This document shows, one piece after another, positions 25,013 to 37,177 of a stretch of DNA of 64,000 nucleotides. This DNA is from Rotaria sp. Silwood1. Taxonomy: Eukaryota > Rotifera > Eurotatoria > Philodinida > Philodinidae. The notes below the pieces were generated by a model. The model saw only the letters and a list, made by a program, of their open reading frames with translations. It was not told the origin of the DNA and ran no database searches. Location of the stretch: NCBI GenBank assembly GCA_905250075.1, contig CAJNOP010000010.1, positions 186,001 through 250,000 of the forward strand, given 5' to 3'. Both the position numbers and the translations under genes were made by a program. Position 1 is the first letter of the stretch. Every line of letters begins with the position of its first letter.

Positions 25013-26616
25013 CTAAAATAAATTCTGTTGAATTCGTTCATCCACTTTTGTATGTCTTGGTTTGAATATACGTTGATAAGGATTACCATTAACACTATTC
25101 TTATAAAAAACAGTCCATCTCGATGATTTGTGACGACGTCGTTTAGCAAGTCTGATTTTTTGTTTTTCTTCTATTTTTAATATTTTTTCGACTTTTTTCA
25201 ATTCTCTTTCAAATAATATTTCTTGCTTTTTTATTTGTTTTTCTTGTCTTTTTCGTTCATTTTCCATCTTTTTTTGTTCATATTCCAATTTCTTTCGTTC
25301 TTTTTCTAAAAGTTTCTTCTCTGTTTCCTTTTTCTTTGCTTCATTATGACGTTGCCATTCAGGTACATACGGACCAATTTCACCGGATTTTAATTTGTCA
25401 CGGTATCGAGTTACATATTCGCCTCTAAACATTAAATAAAAGTTATTTTTCTATAAAAAAATCGATAAGTATCGCAGGTGATACAACTTGGATTAAATCA
25501 TTTAAAATTTAAAAAAGTTAATCTAAATCTAACTGTTTGGACTGTAGTTTGTAATTTTTGAGTATTATGAGAAAAACATGAAGTACAACTATGTTTTATT
25601 TATAGCAATGCATTCCGGTAATACTAGAAAAAGAAGATCGGATGGGTCTTAGAATGGTGTCAGAATTTGAGATTGAAATACAACAGCAATGTTCAGATTT
25701 CTGAAAAAAAGAATTTTCTTTCATTAATCATCAAATTTCAGAAACTCATAAAACAATACTGAAATATACCGAGACATGAAAAGTGAATTTCCAAGGAACT
25801 TCGGTAATCAGTCATATGACACGTAGAACTTTCTATGTGATTTAGAGAATTGCTAAAGCACTAGACGATCACTTTCCAGTCATTTCGCCATTTAGAATCC
25901 TTCGATCAGCAATTTTCTATTGAGTTTCAAAAATTAGAAATATCTGCAACAAAAGTCCTGGAAAGCTATCAGAAAATGATGGAAAAAACCAAGAATCAAG
26001 CAACGAATATCAAGGACATAACTGTAATTACTACCTTATCCAAATAAATTTCTCAACCAGTTTTTGAAGAAAATAAAACATGAAAAGAAATTTCAAGTCG
26101 ATTTATGAAGAATTTCCAGTAGGTACCAAAAGATTATAGATATGTCCATAATTTCTTTGCCTTTAATGTATATGGATTCAGTCAATCTTGAGAAAGAAGA
26201 ACCCTATCTCGTCGGCAGTAATAATTTTCGATTCCAGTAATCAATATGAAATTTCTAAAAGCTCGTATAGTTTTGGAAGTCGAATTTTTTATTTCCATAG
26301 ATTTACACTTAGGATGGTTTTATCGTCAATGAATACCCATTATGAAATGTTTCTTTATATAAAAACTTACATTGCCTTTTGAGGAGAAACTTTTTTCTTG
26401 ATCTGACTACTTCCATCTTTACGAAGAACTGTACGAGCTGAATTGAGAAAATCATTTCGAATCTTGATCAAGAGAAAAAAAAAGTGATCGATGAAATATT
26501 TTTGAAAGAAAACATACATTAATCATGAGAAGTCTTTGAAGGAAAAGTTGATTATCTTCCAAATTTTTTCGACGAATATTTTCTACATTACGTTCATCAC
26601 GTTTAGGAGACGACAT
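25013..26616 (-). CDS. Tandem-family protein, copy 1 (basic coiled-coil, unrecognised)
   Basis: Unrecognised protein. Exons 26616-26518, 26462-26371 and 25424-25013 join in frame to 200 residues. Order of parts: a helical N-terminal region with IRRKNLEDNQLFLQRL, then IRNDFLNSARTVLRK, then EYVTRYRDKLKSGEIGPYVP. A Lys/Glu-rich predicted coiled coil of about 60 residues follows, then a conserved tail RWTVFYKNSVNGNPYQRIFK and FKPRHTKVDERI. It has no signal peptide or membrane span. Copies at 26852-27425, 28403-28920 and 28995-31366 share the first two modules on the same strand. Intron 2 is 946 bp, far longer than the usual 60 bp, and probably holds inserted sequence. The very basic composition suggests nucleic-acid or cytoskeletal contact, but that is only a guess. 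Confidence 0.75.
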
Positions 26617-26851
26617 AACCTATTAAAAATTAATAAATAACTATTCAATTAGAAAAATATTACTCCATTACTTAAATCATATGTAAAGTTTAAAATACGA
26701 TAGTGGAACAGAGATGAATCTGAAAGATAAATATAGTTGATAATGTGAATTATTTGAATAAGTTGTATCAATACAAAAAAAAAACAAATACATGCACGAA
26801 ATGAAAATACAAATATTAACTATTTTATTTTGAAGATTCAATCATTTCTCG

Positions 26852-27425
26852 TTAAATACGTTCATCTGGCTTTTGTAAGATGTAATTGAAATATATGTTG
26901 ATACAGATTAACATTATCGTTATACAACAAAGTCCATTTTGACAGAGGAGGATGGTTTTTCGTTTTTTTTTTAATTTTAACCCGTTTTTTTTCTTAATTC
27001 TTGTTCTTGTAATTGTTCTTATTTTTTCATTTCTTTCTTGTTTTTCTTGTTCTTTTTTCAATATTTTATTGTGAATTTGTGGTTGTCGTTTAGATATATG
27101 AGGACAAATTTTCACCAGATTTTACTTTCAACTTATATCGAGTTGAATATTTAATTCTAGAAAAACAAATTGACAAAATGATTCATTGTTTTGTTGCATT
27201 TAAATGAAAATTTACTTTTTATGTTTAATAGGAATTTTAGTATTTTTCTGTTTATGAAGAATTGAACGAGCATGATGAAGAAAATAATTTCGAATTTTAA
27301 TTTAAAACAAAAATCAAGAATTGGTAGATTTATGAAGTTAAATTTACATTATTTATGCAAAGTATTTTAAGAAAAAGTTGAATATCTTCGGCATGTCTTG
27401 TACGAACTAAATTAGATATCAACAA
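26852..27425 (-). pseudogene. Tandem-family copy 2, decayed
   Basis: All three modules of copy 1 can be seen in order but broken. The exon-1-like part (27425-27355) reads ...RHAEDIQLFLKILCIN and lacks an obvious start codon. The exon-2-like part (27310-27225) reads KIRNYFLHHARSILHK. The exon-3-like part begins YSTRYKLKVKSGE, then shifts frame, and later SKWTLLYNDNVNLYQHIF matches the conserved tail in a different frame from its beginning. With at least two frame changes it is best called a pseudogene. Confidence 0.7.
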
Positions 27426-28402
27426 ACAAGATATTAATTATCAAGATTAAAGTTGTAAGCTGATCGACTGAGCTGTTATCGTCAACAATATTCTAATAGT
27501 CTAGCACAAAGATGAAAGCAGTACTGATGTCTTTTTTTTATTTTTTTGCTCTTAGTATTTCATAGAGAATTTGTAATGAAACTTTGTTGAAAGCTAATAC
27601 TAAAAAAAAACAAATAAATAGGTCTGGAGCATCTCTGAGCAGTTTGACTTATTCAAGTATTTTGACCTTATTAGCTTCATTTATTGATAAAAATAGGAAA
27701 GTTTTGTTAACGAAATGAGCAACAAAAGAAGTTTTACAAAATCTAACATATCAAAACAAACACTATCCGGTGCCTGCGTTCTTTTTTTGGTTGACTACTG
27801 ATGAAAGTCCTCGCAAAAAAAAGGACAGTACAATAAAAAGACAACATTTTGTTCACTATTACATGTACTACTAAGTGTGAAAGCAGAGCCAAAAGCTTTT
27901 TCTGATCCGATTCGGGACCAAAAACGATTGGTCCCACTCATCATTAGATGTTACTTAACTTGTTAATAGTAAATAGAAAAATGAGAATTCTTCTCTATTA
28001 TTAAGAAAAAAAAACTCAATTCATTCGTTCAAAGTACAATGGCAATATGTCATGCTTTTTTCTGGAACATTCGGTAGAGTTTTTTAAATTTTTTGGCAAC
28101 TACGATAGTTTTACAAAGATGGTCCTGTTAAGTTTCTTCGCAGTACATTTCCCTATAACCATATATTTTTGTTTGAAAGGCTTGTTAAGAAAATCTTCGA
28201 AACGCAAAAGAATAAGTAAAACATCGTCAGTCACTACTAATCTAGGCATCGGCTCTCACATTTTATCAAGTTAGTAATTGATTAACTTTTATCATCGTCA
28301 AGTGTAAGATTATACATATATATTAATCTGAAAGACAAATATTTCAAGTCTATATAATCAAGATATACACAAATCTAAGATCTAATTATATGTTCAAGAA
28401 AA
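27426..28402. other. Spacer within the tandem cluster
   Basis: Nearly 1 kb between copies 2 and 3, with no coding motif of the family and no recognised gene. Confidence 0.45.
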
Positions 28403-28920
28403 TTATTTTCGAATTCGTGGTTTAAATGTACGTTTATAAGGATTAGCCATATTCTTATAAAATAAAGTCCATTTTGAAGGATGACGTGTTTTTTTCTTAT
28501 TAATTTTTTGTTGCCGTTGAGGAATCAATGGTTGAATTTCACCTGATTGAACTTTTAAATTATATCGAGTTAAACGTTCGACTCTAAAAACAAAAAAAAA
28601 CAATCAAATTAAAATGAAACTAATCTATATTTATTCTCTCTCATTTACTTTTCATAATGAATTTTATGCTTTGTTTTATTTTCACCTTTGGGAACAGCTG
28701 TACGAGCTGATTGAAGAAAATCATCTCGAATCTTAATTATAAAGAAAAAATAATCATTGGCAAAAGATTGATTAAGATATATTTACAGTATTCATTCGAA
28801 GTTTATTAAGAAAACGTTGATTTTCTTCAAGATTTTTTCGACGAATTTCTTCAACATTTCGCTGAGAAAATAAAAATTAATAAACAATATTAACAATAGA
28901 ATAAAAAGTACTTTAGCCAT
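28403..28920 (-). CDS. Tandem-family protein, copy 3 (short form)
   Basis: Exons 28920-28912 (three codons, MAK), 28861-28787, 28731-28649 and 28583-28403 join in frame to 115 residues. It repeats the modules of copy 1: NVEEIRRKNLEENQRFLNKL, IRDDFLQSARTAVPKG, VERLTRYNLKVQSGEIQPLI and a tail KWTLFYKNMANPYKRTFKPR. The long Lys/Glu coiled coil of copy 1 is absent, so SGEI...P and the tail are separated by only about 20 residues. The open frame across three spliced junctions and the conservation of both ends support a working gene. Function unknown. Confidence 0.72.
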
Positions 28921-28994
28921 TTTTTTTAAATCTACAATATATAAATCAAATGTTCATATTTATTTAAACAAAACAAAAATAATCTAAAAAAAAA

Positions 28995-31366
28995 TTAATC
29001 TTCTTCTGATGATGATGATGAAATAGCAACATTCATTTTTTTAGATACATAAGATTTATGAGAATTAGTTTCAGAAACGACGTTGGATGCTTGTAATCCA
29101 ACATTTGGCATAAATATTTTCACATTTTCAGAAACTGTCTTAGCAGTCTTACGAATAGGTCGTATTTTTTTCGTAATAGTTATTTTTTCTGCATGTAATG
29201 GTTGCCAATCTGTATCGATTGTTTTTGTAAAAGCAGAACTTAAATCATCTTCTTCATCATTTGATGTTTCATCAGTTAATACAATAAAATCATCATCATC
29301 AATTATTGATTGATTATTGTAATTGATTCGAGACATTGATTGAATTCGAGAACTTCGACGTATTTCGGATCTGAAGATAAAAGGAAAATTATTTCAATAA
29401 CGAATTTTATTTTTGTCTAATAGCGGATGGCTCATCAATTTTCTGGTTGTCATAGATTTGAACTGAATTTATTTTTAAAGGATTTAACACTTGATTAAAG
29501 GTAAAATCATTCTTGTAGTAATATTGCGAACATGTTATACCAACAATCTTCAAACACAAAATACAATTCTCATGTATGTATATCGGACTATGTAAATTAA
29601 TTGTACTATCCGTTTTGTGAAGTTTCATAAGGTCTATCTTATTACGATGTTCAAGAATTTTCATAACGAAACTTTATTGCATAACATAAGGGCTGAATAA
29701 CAAGTAATAACTATGGTATGTAATAAGATTTTGGTAAAAAAAATTCTTGAATATAAGAATAAAATAGGGTTTTTGAAGCTCTACAAAGTGCATAGTATAT
29801 AGTTCGACGAGAGAACATGTGAATACAAGAGAACTATATTGTGTGGTTGATCGTAGTGTTACTATAATAATTTCTTTTACTTTTATCTCTGTGATACCCA
29901 TTCGTATATAAGTTGGTAGATAATTAAACAATGAAAACTAGAGAAGATATTGAGCAAATCAGAACATCCTCATTTTTTATGAGTCATTCATTAGTTTTAA
30001 AAAACGATCAATCATTTTTTGGCAAATATTACCATGGAAACAAAGAAATTTAGGATTGATTCTCATGCTACTGTCTTGATATTGTTTTCAAAAGTGAATA
30101 TAAAGGGTTTTTTTTATTGTTAAGGCAATAGGATTAAATCATTCTAGCACTGTCTATGGAGAATAGATGATTGATCTTTCGTTTCTTTTTACTTTACGGA
30201 ACATTAATACGATCACCGTAGAGCTGCCTACTCTTTAACTGACTGAAATTTATCATTACATATTACTAATACTAAACGTGAATTGTGGTGACAATGAACA
30301 GATAACATCAGTCAATCTGTTTCATTTTGAATCGATATGATAGAGCAGTTCAGACCATAGATGTCCAATGTGGCTGGATATCTGCCGTTGCCGCAATAGT
30401 TTTCAAGAAACTATTCAAAAACCTCTTCCGTCCCTATGCTAACTTAGAACAATGAGATTGACTTTATGATATTCACCATGATTTTGACTGTTGAAGTTGT
30501 AGAGACTCAAATCGGATACAACTTTATACAATTTTACAATTTCTCTGAAAACGAAAGCTGCTGCAACAGTATTTTGAAACACCATAGCTCAGACTATATC
30601 TAATTACAAAACTGACGGTAAATTTGTAGGAATTTCGGACGAACATATATTAAAACTTTTGTTTGATCAGAGTTTCAATAGCACTTAATTACAGTACTAT
30701 TATGAATCTAATTGAATTTCTCTTGGGTATAATAGTTGCTGAACAAGACTATTGCCATTTGACAATATTTAAAATTGAGCGAAAACTCACTCTTTGTTTA
30801 TTACTTGTGGTAGAAGTACTTTGTTCTTCTTGTCAAAGCTTGTAAAAATATAGTACTCAGAAGCATAAACTAAGAGAATGCATCGATAGCTTCACTTGTT
30901 TGGCATTCATCTACATGCATGTGACACTCGAACGAGCACTTTTCTCGTCAGAAAACTTAAAAAAACCCTTATTGATTTCACTTCATATCTGTTTAGGAAT
31001 AATTTTCTTCTCAACGAACGATTTTGAAAAGAACGTTTAAGTAATTCTTACTGATCGACAATTTCTTTTCGACTAGATTTTTTTCGCGGTGGTTTATTTG
31101 TTGTTGTTGCAGAGTTAACTGCTGTTTTTAAATCATCACGAACCTAAAGAACAAATGAATTTGAAAATATTCGACTATTCAATTAAACTAAATAAATACA
31201 TTAAATAGTTTAAGACTTTCAAGAAAATGTTGATTATCCATAACATTCTTTCGACGTTTTTCTTCAATAGTATCATTATCTTGATATAAAATATTTGTTT
31301 CACTCTAAATTTCAAACAAAAATTCTTTATTTTCAACAAAGAATCCGTTCTTACTTCACTAGACAT
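28995..31366 (-). CDS. Tandem-family protein, copy 4, with a different C-terminus
   Basis: Exons 31366-31355, 31304-31200, 31143-31052 and 29370-28995 join in frame to 194 residues. The first part keeps the family modules (EEKRRKNVMDNQHFLESLKL, then VRDDLKTAVNSATTT and a Lys/Arg-rich stretch). The last exon encodes nothing like the SGEI or KWTxFYKN modules. Instead it gives a polar acidic tail with DDDDFIVLTDETSNDEEDD, WQPLHAEKITITKKIRPI and a Ser/Glu/Asp end. The joining intron is 1.68 kb (29371-31051). DDDDFIVLTDE followed by acidic residues resembles a SUMO-interacting motif, by inference only. The gene could be a fusion in which the old 3' exon was replaced. Function unknown. Confidence 0.62.
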
Positions 31367-31588
31367 TAGAAAAGAATATTCTCTGGTCGAACTTAAAAAG
31401 CGGCAAGAAATAAAGTCATATAAACTTTTCTGTTACGATTTGTTAATGACGAAACCAATATTATATCAATAGAGGTCATTACTAACGTCGATATTTTTTA
31501 TTTTTTTATACTTATTTATGGTTCGACATGAGGATGAGTCAATAGTATTTTAGAAGTCTTTCGACTTCATATAATTTGCGTTTAATTT

Positions 31589-32285
31589 AGTAAATGAAAT
31601 TGAAAAAAGTATTTTATGGTTAGTATAATCCTGATTTATCAAAAACAGATATTGAAAAAGCTACACAAGATGGTAAAGTCTGTTTATATTTTTTTTTCAT
31701 ATAAAATCTAGTAATAATATTTAATGTTGTAGCTTAAAGAAAATGGTTATATATTTGATGTGGCTTATACATCCGTGTTTAAATGAATAATAAAAATTCT
31801 TTCTAATATTCAATAAGACTTTGATTTTTACTGGTTTTTTGTTGATTATTATTAGCGTCTTAATCAATAATGACTTGTTTATTGTTTAAATAGAGTTTAA
31901 AAGACCTTTGTTTTCTAAATTTAAAGTCGTGCTTATTATACTCCATCACACTAGAACTTAATGAATTTAGCCCACGAAATGGTCTCCAATTATAATATTA
32001 TCAAAAAAAAATTTCTTCCAAAACAAAATTTATATTAACGTGTATTTTCATTCATATGACTATTCTTATGCTATCGATTCATGAAGATCAAAAACTATTT
32101 ATTTTAATATGAGGATCAAATCAATATCTTGATAAAATATCTCAAGAAGAGATTGTTGAACTTGATTTATCAATAATAGGTTCGAAAAAATAAACCATAA
32201 ATCCAATTGTACTGATACTGCACTAGATGATTTTGTTAAAAAACCAACTGAATAAGCTTTTAATTATGGAAAAGAAGAAAAATAA
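31589..32285 (+). pseudogene. PGAM1: Phosphoglycerate mutase (cofactor-dependent) pseudogene
   Basis: Two islands of the glycolytic enzyme are recognisable. Near 31620-31675, YNPDLSKTDIEKATQDGK matches the YDADLSxxGxxEA region after the RHG active-site motif. It is followed by a splice donor and, after TTGTAG, LKENGYIFDVAYTSVFK (31734-31785), matching GYEFDICFTSVQK. Near 32085-32180, a frame ending QYLDKISQEEIVELDLS matches GIVKHLxGxSxEEIxELNLP. Tryptophans expected near the first island appear as stop codons (e.g. FYG-stop-YNPDLS), further stops interrupt both islands, and the central part is missing. It is the relic of a duplicate or lost housekeeping gene. Confidence 0.72.
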
Positions 32286-32971
32286 ATATTTTATTGAATA
32301 TTTAAATCAAGTGATAGATGTGAAACTTTAATTGTCCGTTTTATTTTTGTATGATTGATATTTGTCAGATAGTTTGTTAAGTATATTTATACTTGACTAC
32401 ACGTCTGTTTTAATTCATTAAAAAATTTGTTTTGAAAATATAGACTTTTGATAATGGATTTTGATGAAAAGATTGAATAAATAAAATGACGGACTTCATA
32501 CTTCAGTTAGAAATACTTAGCTGCTTAAAACCGACCTTATTTAATAATAATCTAAAGTATAACCTATTTTTTAAAAGCAAAGAATATAATATCGAATTAA
32601 TAATGATTTGACATGAGTTATACAATGTTCTTCTAGAATTTGATAGACAAAATCCTGCAATTCTCAGAACATAATGCGTCATTTTTTTTTCCAAAAACTT
32701 GCATTATCCGCATGATATGTAGTATAAACTTATTGATCAATAAACAGAAAATGACATATATTAGTTTATTTCATATTCAAAATTTCTTTTGACATGAATT
32801 TAATGTTAGTATTATCATTAAAAGTTCGTTAATTAGTACTATGAATATGATCTATAATCAATCAAGACAAAATCCTATATAACAAAAATGACCCTTTTGC
32901 TTAATATCAACAATTTTACTGATTGAGAAAACTGTAGCCTAAAATATTTTGTAAATTTATTTTAGATCATA
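32286..32971. other. Spacer / PEX2 5' flank
   Basis: AT-rich. A TTTATTTTAG just before the PEX2 ATG looks like the acceptor of a 5'UTR intron. Confidence 0.5.
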
Positions 32972-33766
32972 ATGGATGAACAAATGACAGCTCTTCGAAC
33001 ACCTCAAATAGATGCAAATTATCTCGATGAAGATTTTCATTCATATAATTGGGATATATTTTCATCACTTTTTCGTTTTAATTATTCACATTTAACACAT
33101 TCATTTAAACATGAATTTCAATTATTTCTTCGTTTATTAACATCATATAATACACTTCTTTCATCAAGTTATTCAACAACAATTGGTCAACAACTTTTAC
33201 AAATTAAATATTCATCAGTACCATTAACACGTTATCAAAAATTTCTTTATTTATCATCATTTGTTTTTTCTTATTTTTATGAAAAATTTTTAGTTGATTA
33301 TCGTCGTTTATTACCATTTCAATTTATTTATAAATCACTTGTATTCATTAATTTTCTAGTCTTTCTTCATGGTGGTAAATATATTAATCTATTCGAACGA
33401 TTAACTAGTTTAAAAACAGTTCATAATCATCCTCCATCACTTCGTATACTTGATTATTCATATATGAAACGTGAATTAATTTGGCATACACTTAATGAAA
33501 CATTAGGTACATTAATACCATTTATAACTTCATTAAAAGCACGTACATTAATGAGAAACTATTTATCGGGAACAATAATGAAACGACTTGAACAAACAAA
33601 TATATGTTCTGTATGTGAACAATCGATTGTAATGCCTCATGAATCAATTGGAGATTGTAAACATTATTTTTGTTATGTGTGTGCTTATAGTTTGATACAA
33701 CAATCATGTCCAATTTGTTTTAAAACGATTAATAATATTAAACCAAAAGAATTTTTCTCCAAATAA
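32972..33766 (+). CDS. PEX2: Peroxisome biogenesis factor 2 (RING E3 ligase)
   Basis: One of three RING ubiquitin ligases (PEX2/10/12) in the peroxisomal membrane that ubiquitinate the import receptor PEX5. Single coding exon, 264 residues; human PEX2 has 305. The N-terminal Pex2/Pex12 domain has family-like motifs: GQQLLQIKY (72-80), LVFINFLVFLHGGKY (123-137), NLFERL (139-144) and MKRELIWH (165-172). The C-terminal C3HC4-type RING has C212, C215, C229, H231, C234, C237, C246 and C249, with HYFCYVC and CPIC. The protein ends soon after the RING. Shortness comes from trimmed loops and no motif is missing. The start is the first ATG after the probable 5'UTR acceptor. Confidence 0.92.
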   Translation: MDEQMTALRTPQIDANYLDEDFHSYNWDIFSSLFRFNYSHLTHSFKHEFQLFLRLLTSYNTLLSSSYSTTIGQQLLQIKYSSVPLTRYQKFLYLSSFVFSYFYEKFLVDYRRLLPFQFIYKSLVFINFLVFLHGGKYINLFERLTSLKTVHNHPPSLRILDYSYMKRELIWHTLNETLGTLIPFITSLKARTLMRNYLSGTIMKRLEQTNICSVCEQSIVMPHESIGDCKHYFCYVCAYSLIQQSCPICFKTINNIKPKEFFSK

Positions 33767-34589
33767 AATCTAGAATGAAGACGTATTTTTTTTTGTAATT
33801 GTAATATACAATCGATTGTCAAATATTGATTTACAATATACTTCAAATATAAATACAAAAGTTTTTTTCTATTAAAATATTCGGTTTATTGCAGAAGCAA
33901 TATGAAACCGAGTTCAATTCGATTCAAGTGTATTTTAAAAAATTTGATTCGTGTTCAATCTCTGATCGATTGAGTATCACGTTGCTTTCATGTAAGTATC
34001 AAAATAAATATACAAGCAATCAACAAACGAAAAAATAAAACTTGTTCACAATCAAACACTATTTCTTGAAGTGTATGGAACTTTTGTAGATACATTTTTT
34101 TGGCATTTACACGAAAGTTCGTATTTTTAGATACGTAATATGCTCGAAAAAGATATTCACAAAAGATATTTGAATAATCGAAAAGCTTCTGACAATATTC
34201 TTATTTACAATGATTAAATATACAATAATGAATAGCATATATTTCCAAATATACCTTTATTTGCTATTATTTAAAGTATATATGATAAAAATCTATCCTA
34301 ATACTTTAATAAGAAGTTCAATTCTTTCTATTAGCTTTATCCCATTTTTATCTTCAGTTACACTCTCCTCTCAAAAATCGATCTTTAGTCAGATACATCC
34401 AAATCACATCAAATTTTCATGATGTGTTGAGCCTGCAGTGGAGAGGCTATGATAAAATATTCAGCCGTATACCATGTTGTTTCTAAAAGACATTCAAATA
34501 ACACAGAGTTAAAAATAGCTCATTTAGCAGTCTAAAATTCTCTGTAGATCTTCATTCTATAGACTTAACTTTTTTGTTTGTTTGAGAGA

Positions 34590-34940
34590 GCATTTCAAGA
34601 TGCACAGCATGACAGAACTCTTTTTTTTCTCAAAACTCTTTCTTTTTAAGAAGAGAACCCTAATAAAAGGTCGAATATATCTCGAAGAATTCTCAAGAAA
34701 AGTTGCTTTGATTTGATAAGTGTTCTTTTATATAATAGTAACAATGTTTAATTCACAAACGAAACTCTAACATGCCCTGTATCTTGACATGATATTTCAG
34801 ATTAAAAGTAAAGCCATTGATTACAATGAAGCTCCTTCGAGAATTCTAAAATGCGCGATCAAAAAAAAATGAACAGACAAAATACAAAGAAGGTTTTCCG
34901 TGTTTTTTGCTGAAAGACACATTGTTTAAGCAGAAAATGA
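34590..34940 (-). repeat. Dispersed repeat, copy 2
   Basis: Inverted counterpart of 9655-9905. On the minus strand: TCATTTTCTGCTTAAACAAT, then AGAATTCTCGAAGGAGCTTC, TTGTAATCAATGG, CATGTCAAGAT and GTTCTGTCATGCTGTGCAT. Diverged, non-coding. Confidence 0.55.
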
Positions 34941-35769
34941 TGAGGATATTTGGAAAAAAACAAAGTGCAAAATTAAGAATTAGTCATTCATGAAAGATCA
35001 CATCTCACCATATCTTCTCATGCCTTTATCTCAATTTTCACGTTTTTGACAGCAAATTGACTTGTTTCAAGGAGCGAGGGAATTTTATAATACATATATA
35101 TATGAAATAGCTCAGCAACTCAACCATCATCGCTTCCACTAATGTCAATTGCAGCAATTATTACAAATTAGACTTAATAAAACCGTTTTGATTCATAATT
35201 CGTTTTGCAAGGTGCATCTCTAAGTAGCTTATAGATTTTATGGACTAGATTGAAAAATGCGCTTAGGATCAATGAGCTCAGGCTTGACGGAGAATTTTCT
35301 ATTCATGTAATAGTATGCTTTTTATGGACATCCACATGTGAAAATAATGGTTATTCATTGTTACTACGATTTTTTTTGTAAAATTCACATAGGGTGATAC
35401 CTGAAAGACGTTTTCTATATGAACATATGTGCTTTCCTTTCATTTTTCTAAGCACTTTTACCGCATAGATATATGATTGATGTAAAAGAAAAGCCAATAC
35501 CAATCCGTTGCAAAGGAAATTTTACAATTCATTTCTTGAGTTAAAAAGAACAGAAGAAAATATCTAGAAAGTTTATTGAATAAGTGACTGTTGAGGTAGA
35601 GCTATCTTTCAATGAATTTATTTTGCAAATATAATTTATCTCAATCGGTCAGAATAGCGGTTTAATAAAAAGCTCATATGACTTTGAAACTATAGGAATG
35701 ATTGGAATATATTGTACAAGTATTCATTTTAATCACAATTATTTATTTAGTGAAAAAATGTTTTTTTTG

Positions 35770-37090
35770 GTATAGTTAGATTTATCGATGGATTTCGTGA
35801 TGCATAAATATACTTGATCATTGATGATTTGCTGAACGAATGTAGGTTCAAGAAAGATTCAATCAAATTTCAATTACTTGAAAAAAAGAAGTACATAAAA
35901 CCCAAAGTATATTTTATAAATTATAACTTCAATTTTTATTGTTGGATATTTTGTTCATCATATGCAGGTATACATTCGAAAGAAGATTTTATTATTCCAT
36001 TATCATCATTGAACAACTATTTTAAAGAAAATCAGGATTTAATAATTATAAATTAGTACGATGAAAAGAATCTTGCATATATTAGAATCATTGTATGAAA
36101 GAAAATCTGTTATTCAGCAACAAAAGTATCAACAAATACTAATATTACAGTAGAGCATTCATGAATTAATTAATAATAATGTCAAAATTACATGTTTATA
36201 ATATGCAAATCAGATGTAACATAATACTAAAGTCTTTTTGTTGTTCATCATCGTTCAAAATAGATAAAACAAAATAACTCTTTCTAATTAATTCTAGATT
36301 TTACTTATTTTCTAGCTTTATCATGATAATTATTCATATACTGTATATTTACATCAATGTATATTCACCACATACCATATGTATCTTTACAACTCATTTG
36401 AAGCCTTTCTGTATTTTTAAAATGCATACACATTAACATTTTTCCGTCCAAATCTGACTAGACTGGAATAAGCTTGGTTTAAGTCAGGTATACAATACGT
36501 AGAACATAAGTGATGCATCAAATAAAATATTAATACGTGCTTAGAGATTATTTCATACAAGTTTTGAGATACTTTCAGCTATATAATACAAAAATAGATA
36601 AGAGATTTCAAAAGATATCATCATTAGAGATATAATGAACACTAAATTATGAAGAAAACGTCACTAATAAAGCATTGACAAACAATGAAGAATCTCTAGA
36701 CGAACGTGACTTATTTTCAATCGTGATCAAGATAGAAAAAGAGAAAGTAGAACTTGAGAATAATTTATTGTTATTATCCGTTTGCATATAATTATGAATT
36801 AAGCATGCTTTTATCTGAAACAAGATAGAAAAAAATGTGAGATACTAATTAATTGATATAATCAACGTTTATTACAAGGTCTTTGACGATTACAGGGTTA
36901 AATCATAATTACATGTATACAACAGAAAAAGTATATGATGAAATTTTAAATAAACAAATATACAAAACAACGATTAATGATAGTCTGCACAATAGTCATT
37001 CAATTGTTGATAGGAAAATGATTAACAAAACATTACAATGTAAAGATACTAACAAGAATTTGAATTTAACATATATTGAACAAGAAAAAT
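35770..37090 (+). pseudogene. Coding-like relic, unidentified
   Basis: Open stretches rich in Lys, Glu, Asn and Leu (for example ECRFKKDSIKFQLLEKKK, then after a possible intron SKEDFIIPLSSLNNYFKENQ, and near 36690 EEKVELENNLLLLS-like text) alternate with stops. A 69-codon frame runs from 36883 to 37092. The texture suggests a decayed coiled-coil gene, but chance open frames in AT-rich DNA cannot be excluded. Confidence 0.3.
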
Positions 37091-37177
37091 AGGAGTTAAC
37101 TCAGATCTTCATATTCATTGTAATCAATATACATGACAAACATATATTAATTTATAAAACATAAATTATAATATCAT

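Larger units (their letters stand above)
33767..37177. other. Spacer with repeat copy and coding-like relics
   Basis: Contains dispersed repeat copy 2 (34590-34940) and, at 35770-37090, several short open stretches with charged, coiled-coil-like translations separated by stops. No intact gene is recognised. Confidence 0.45.
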
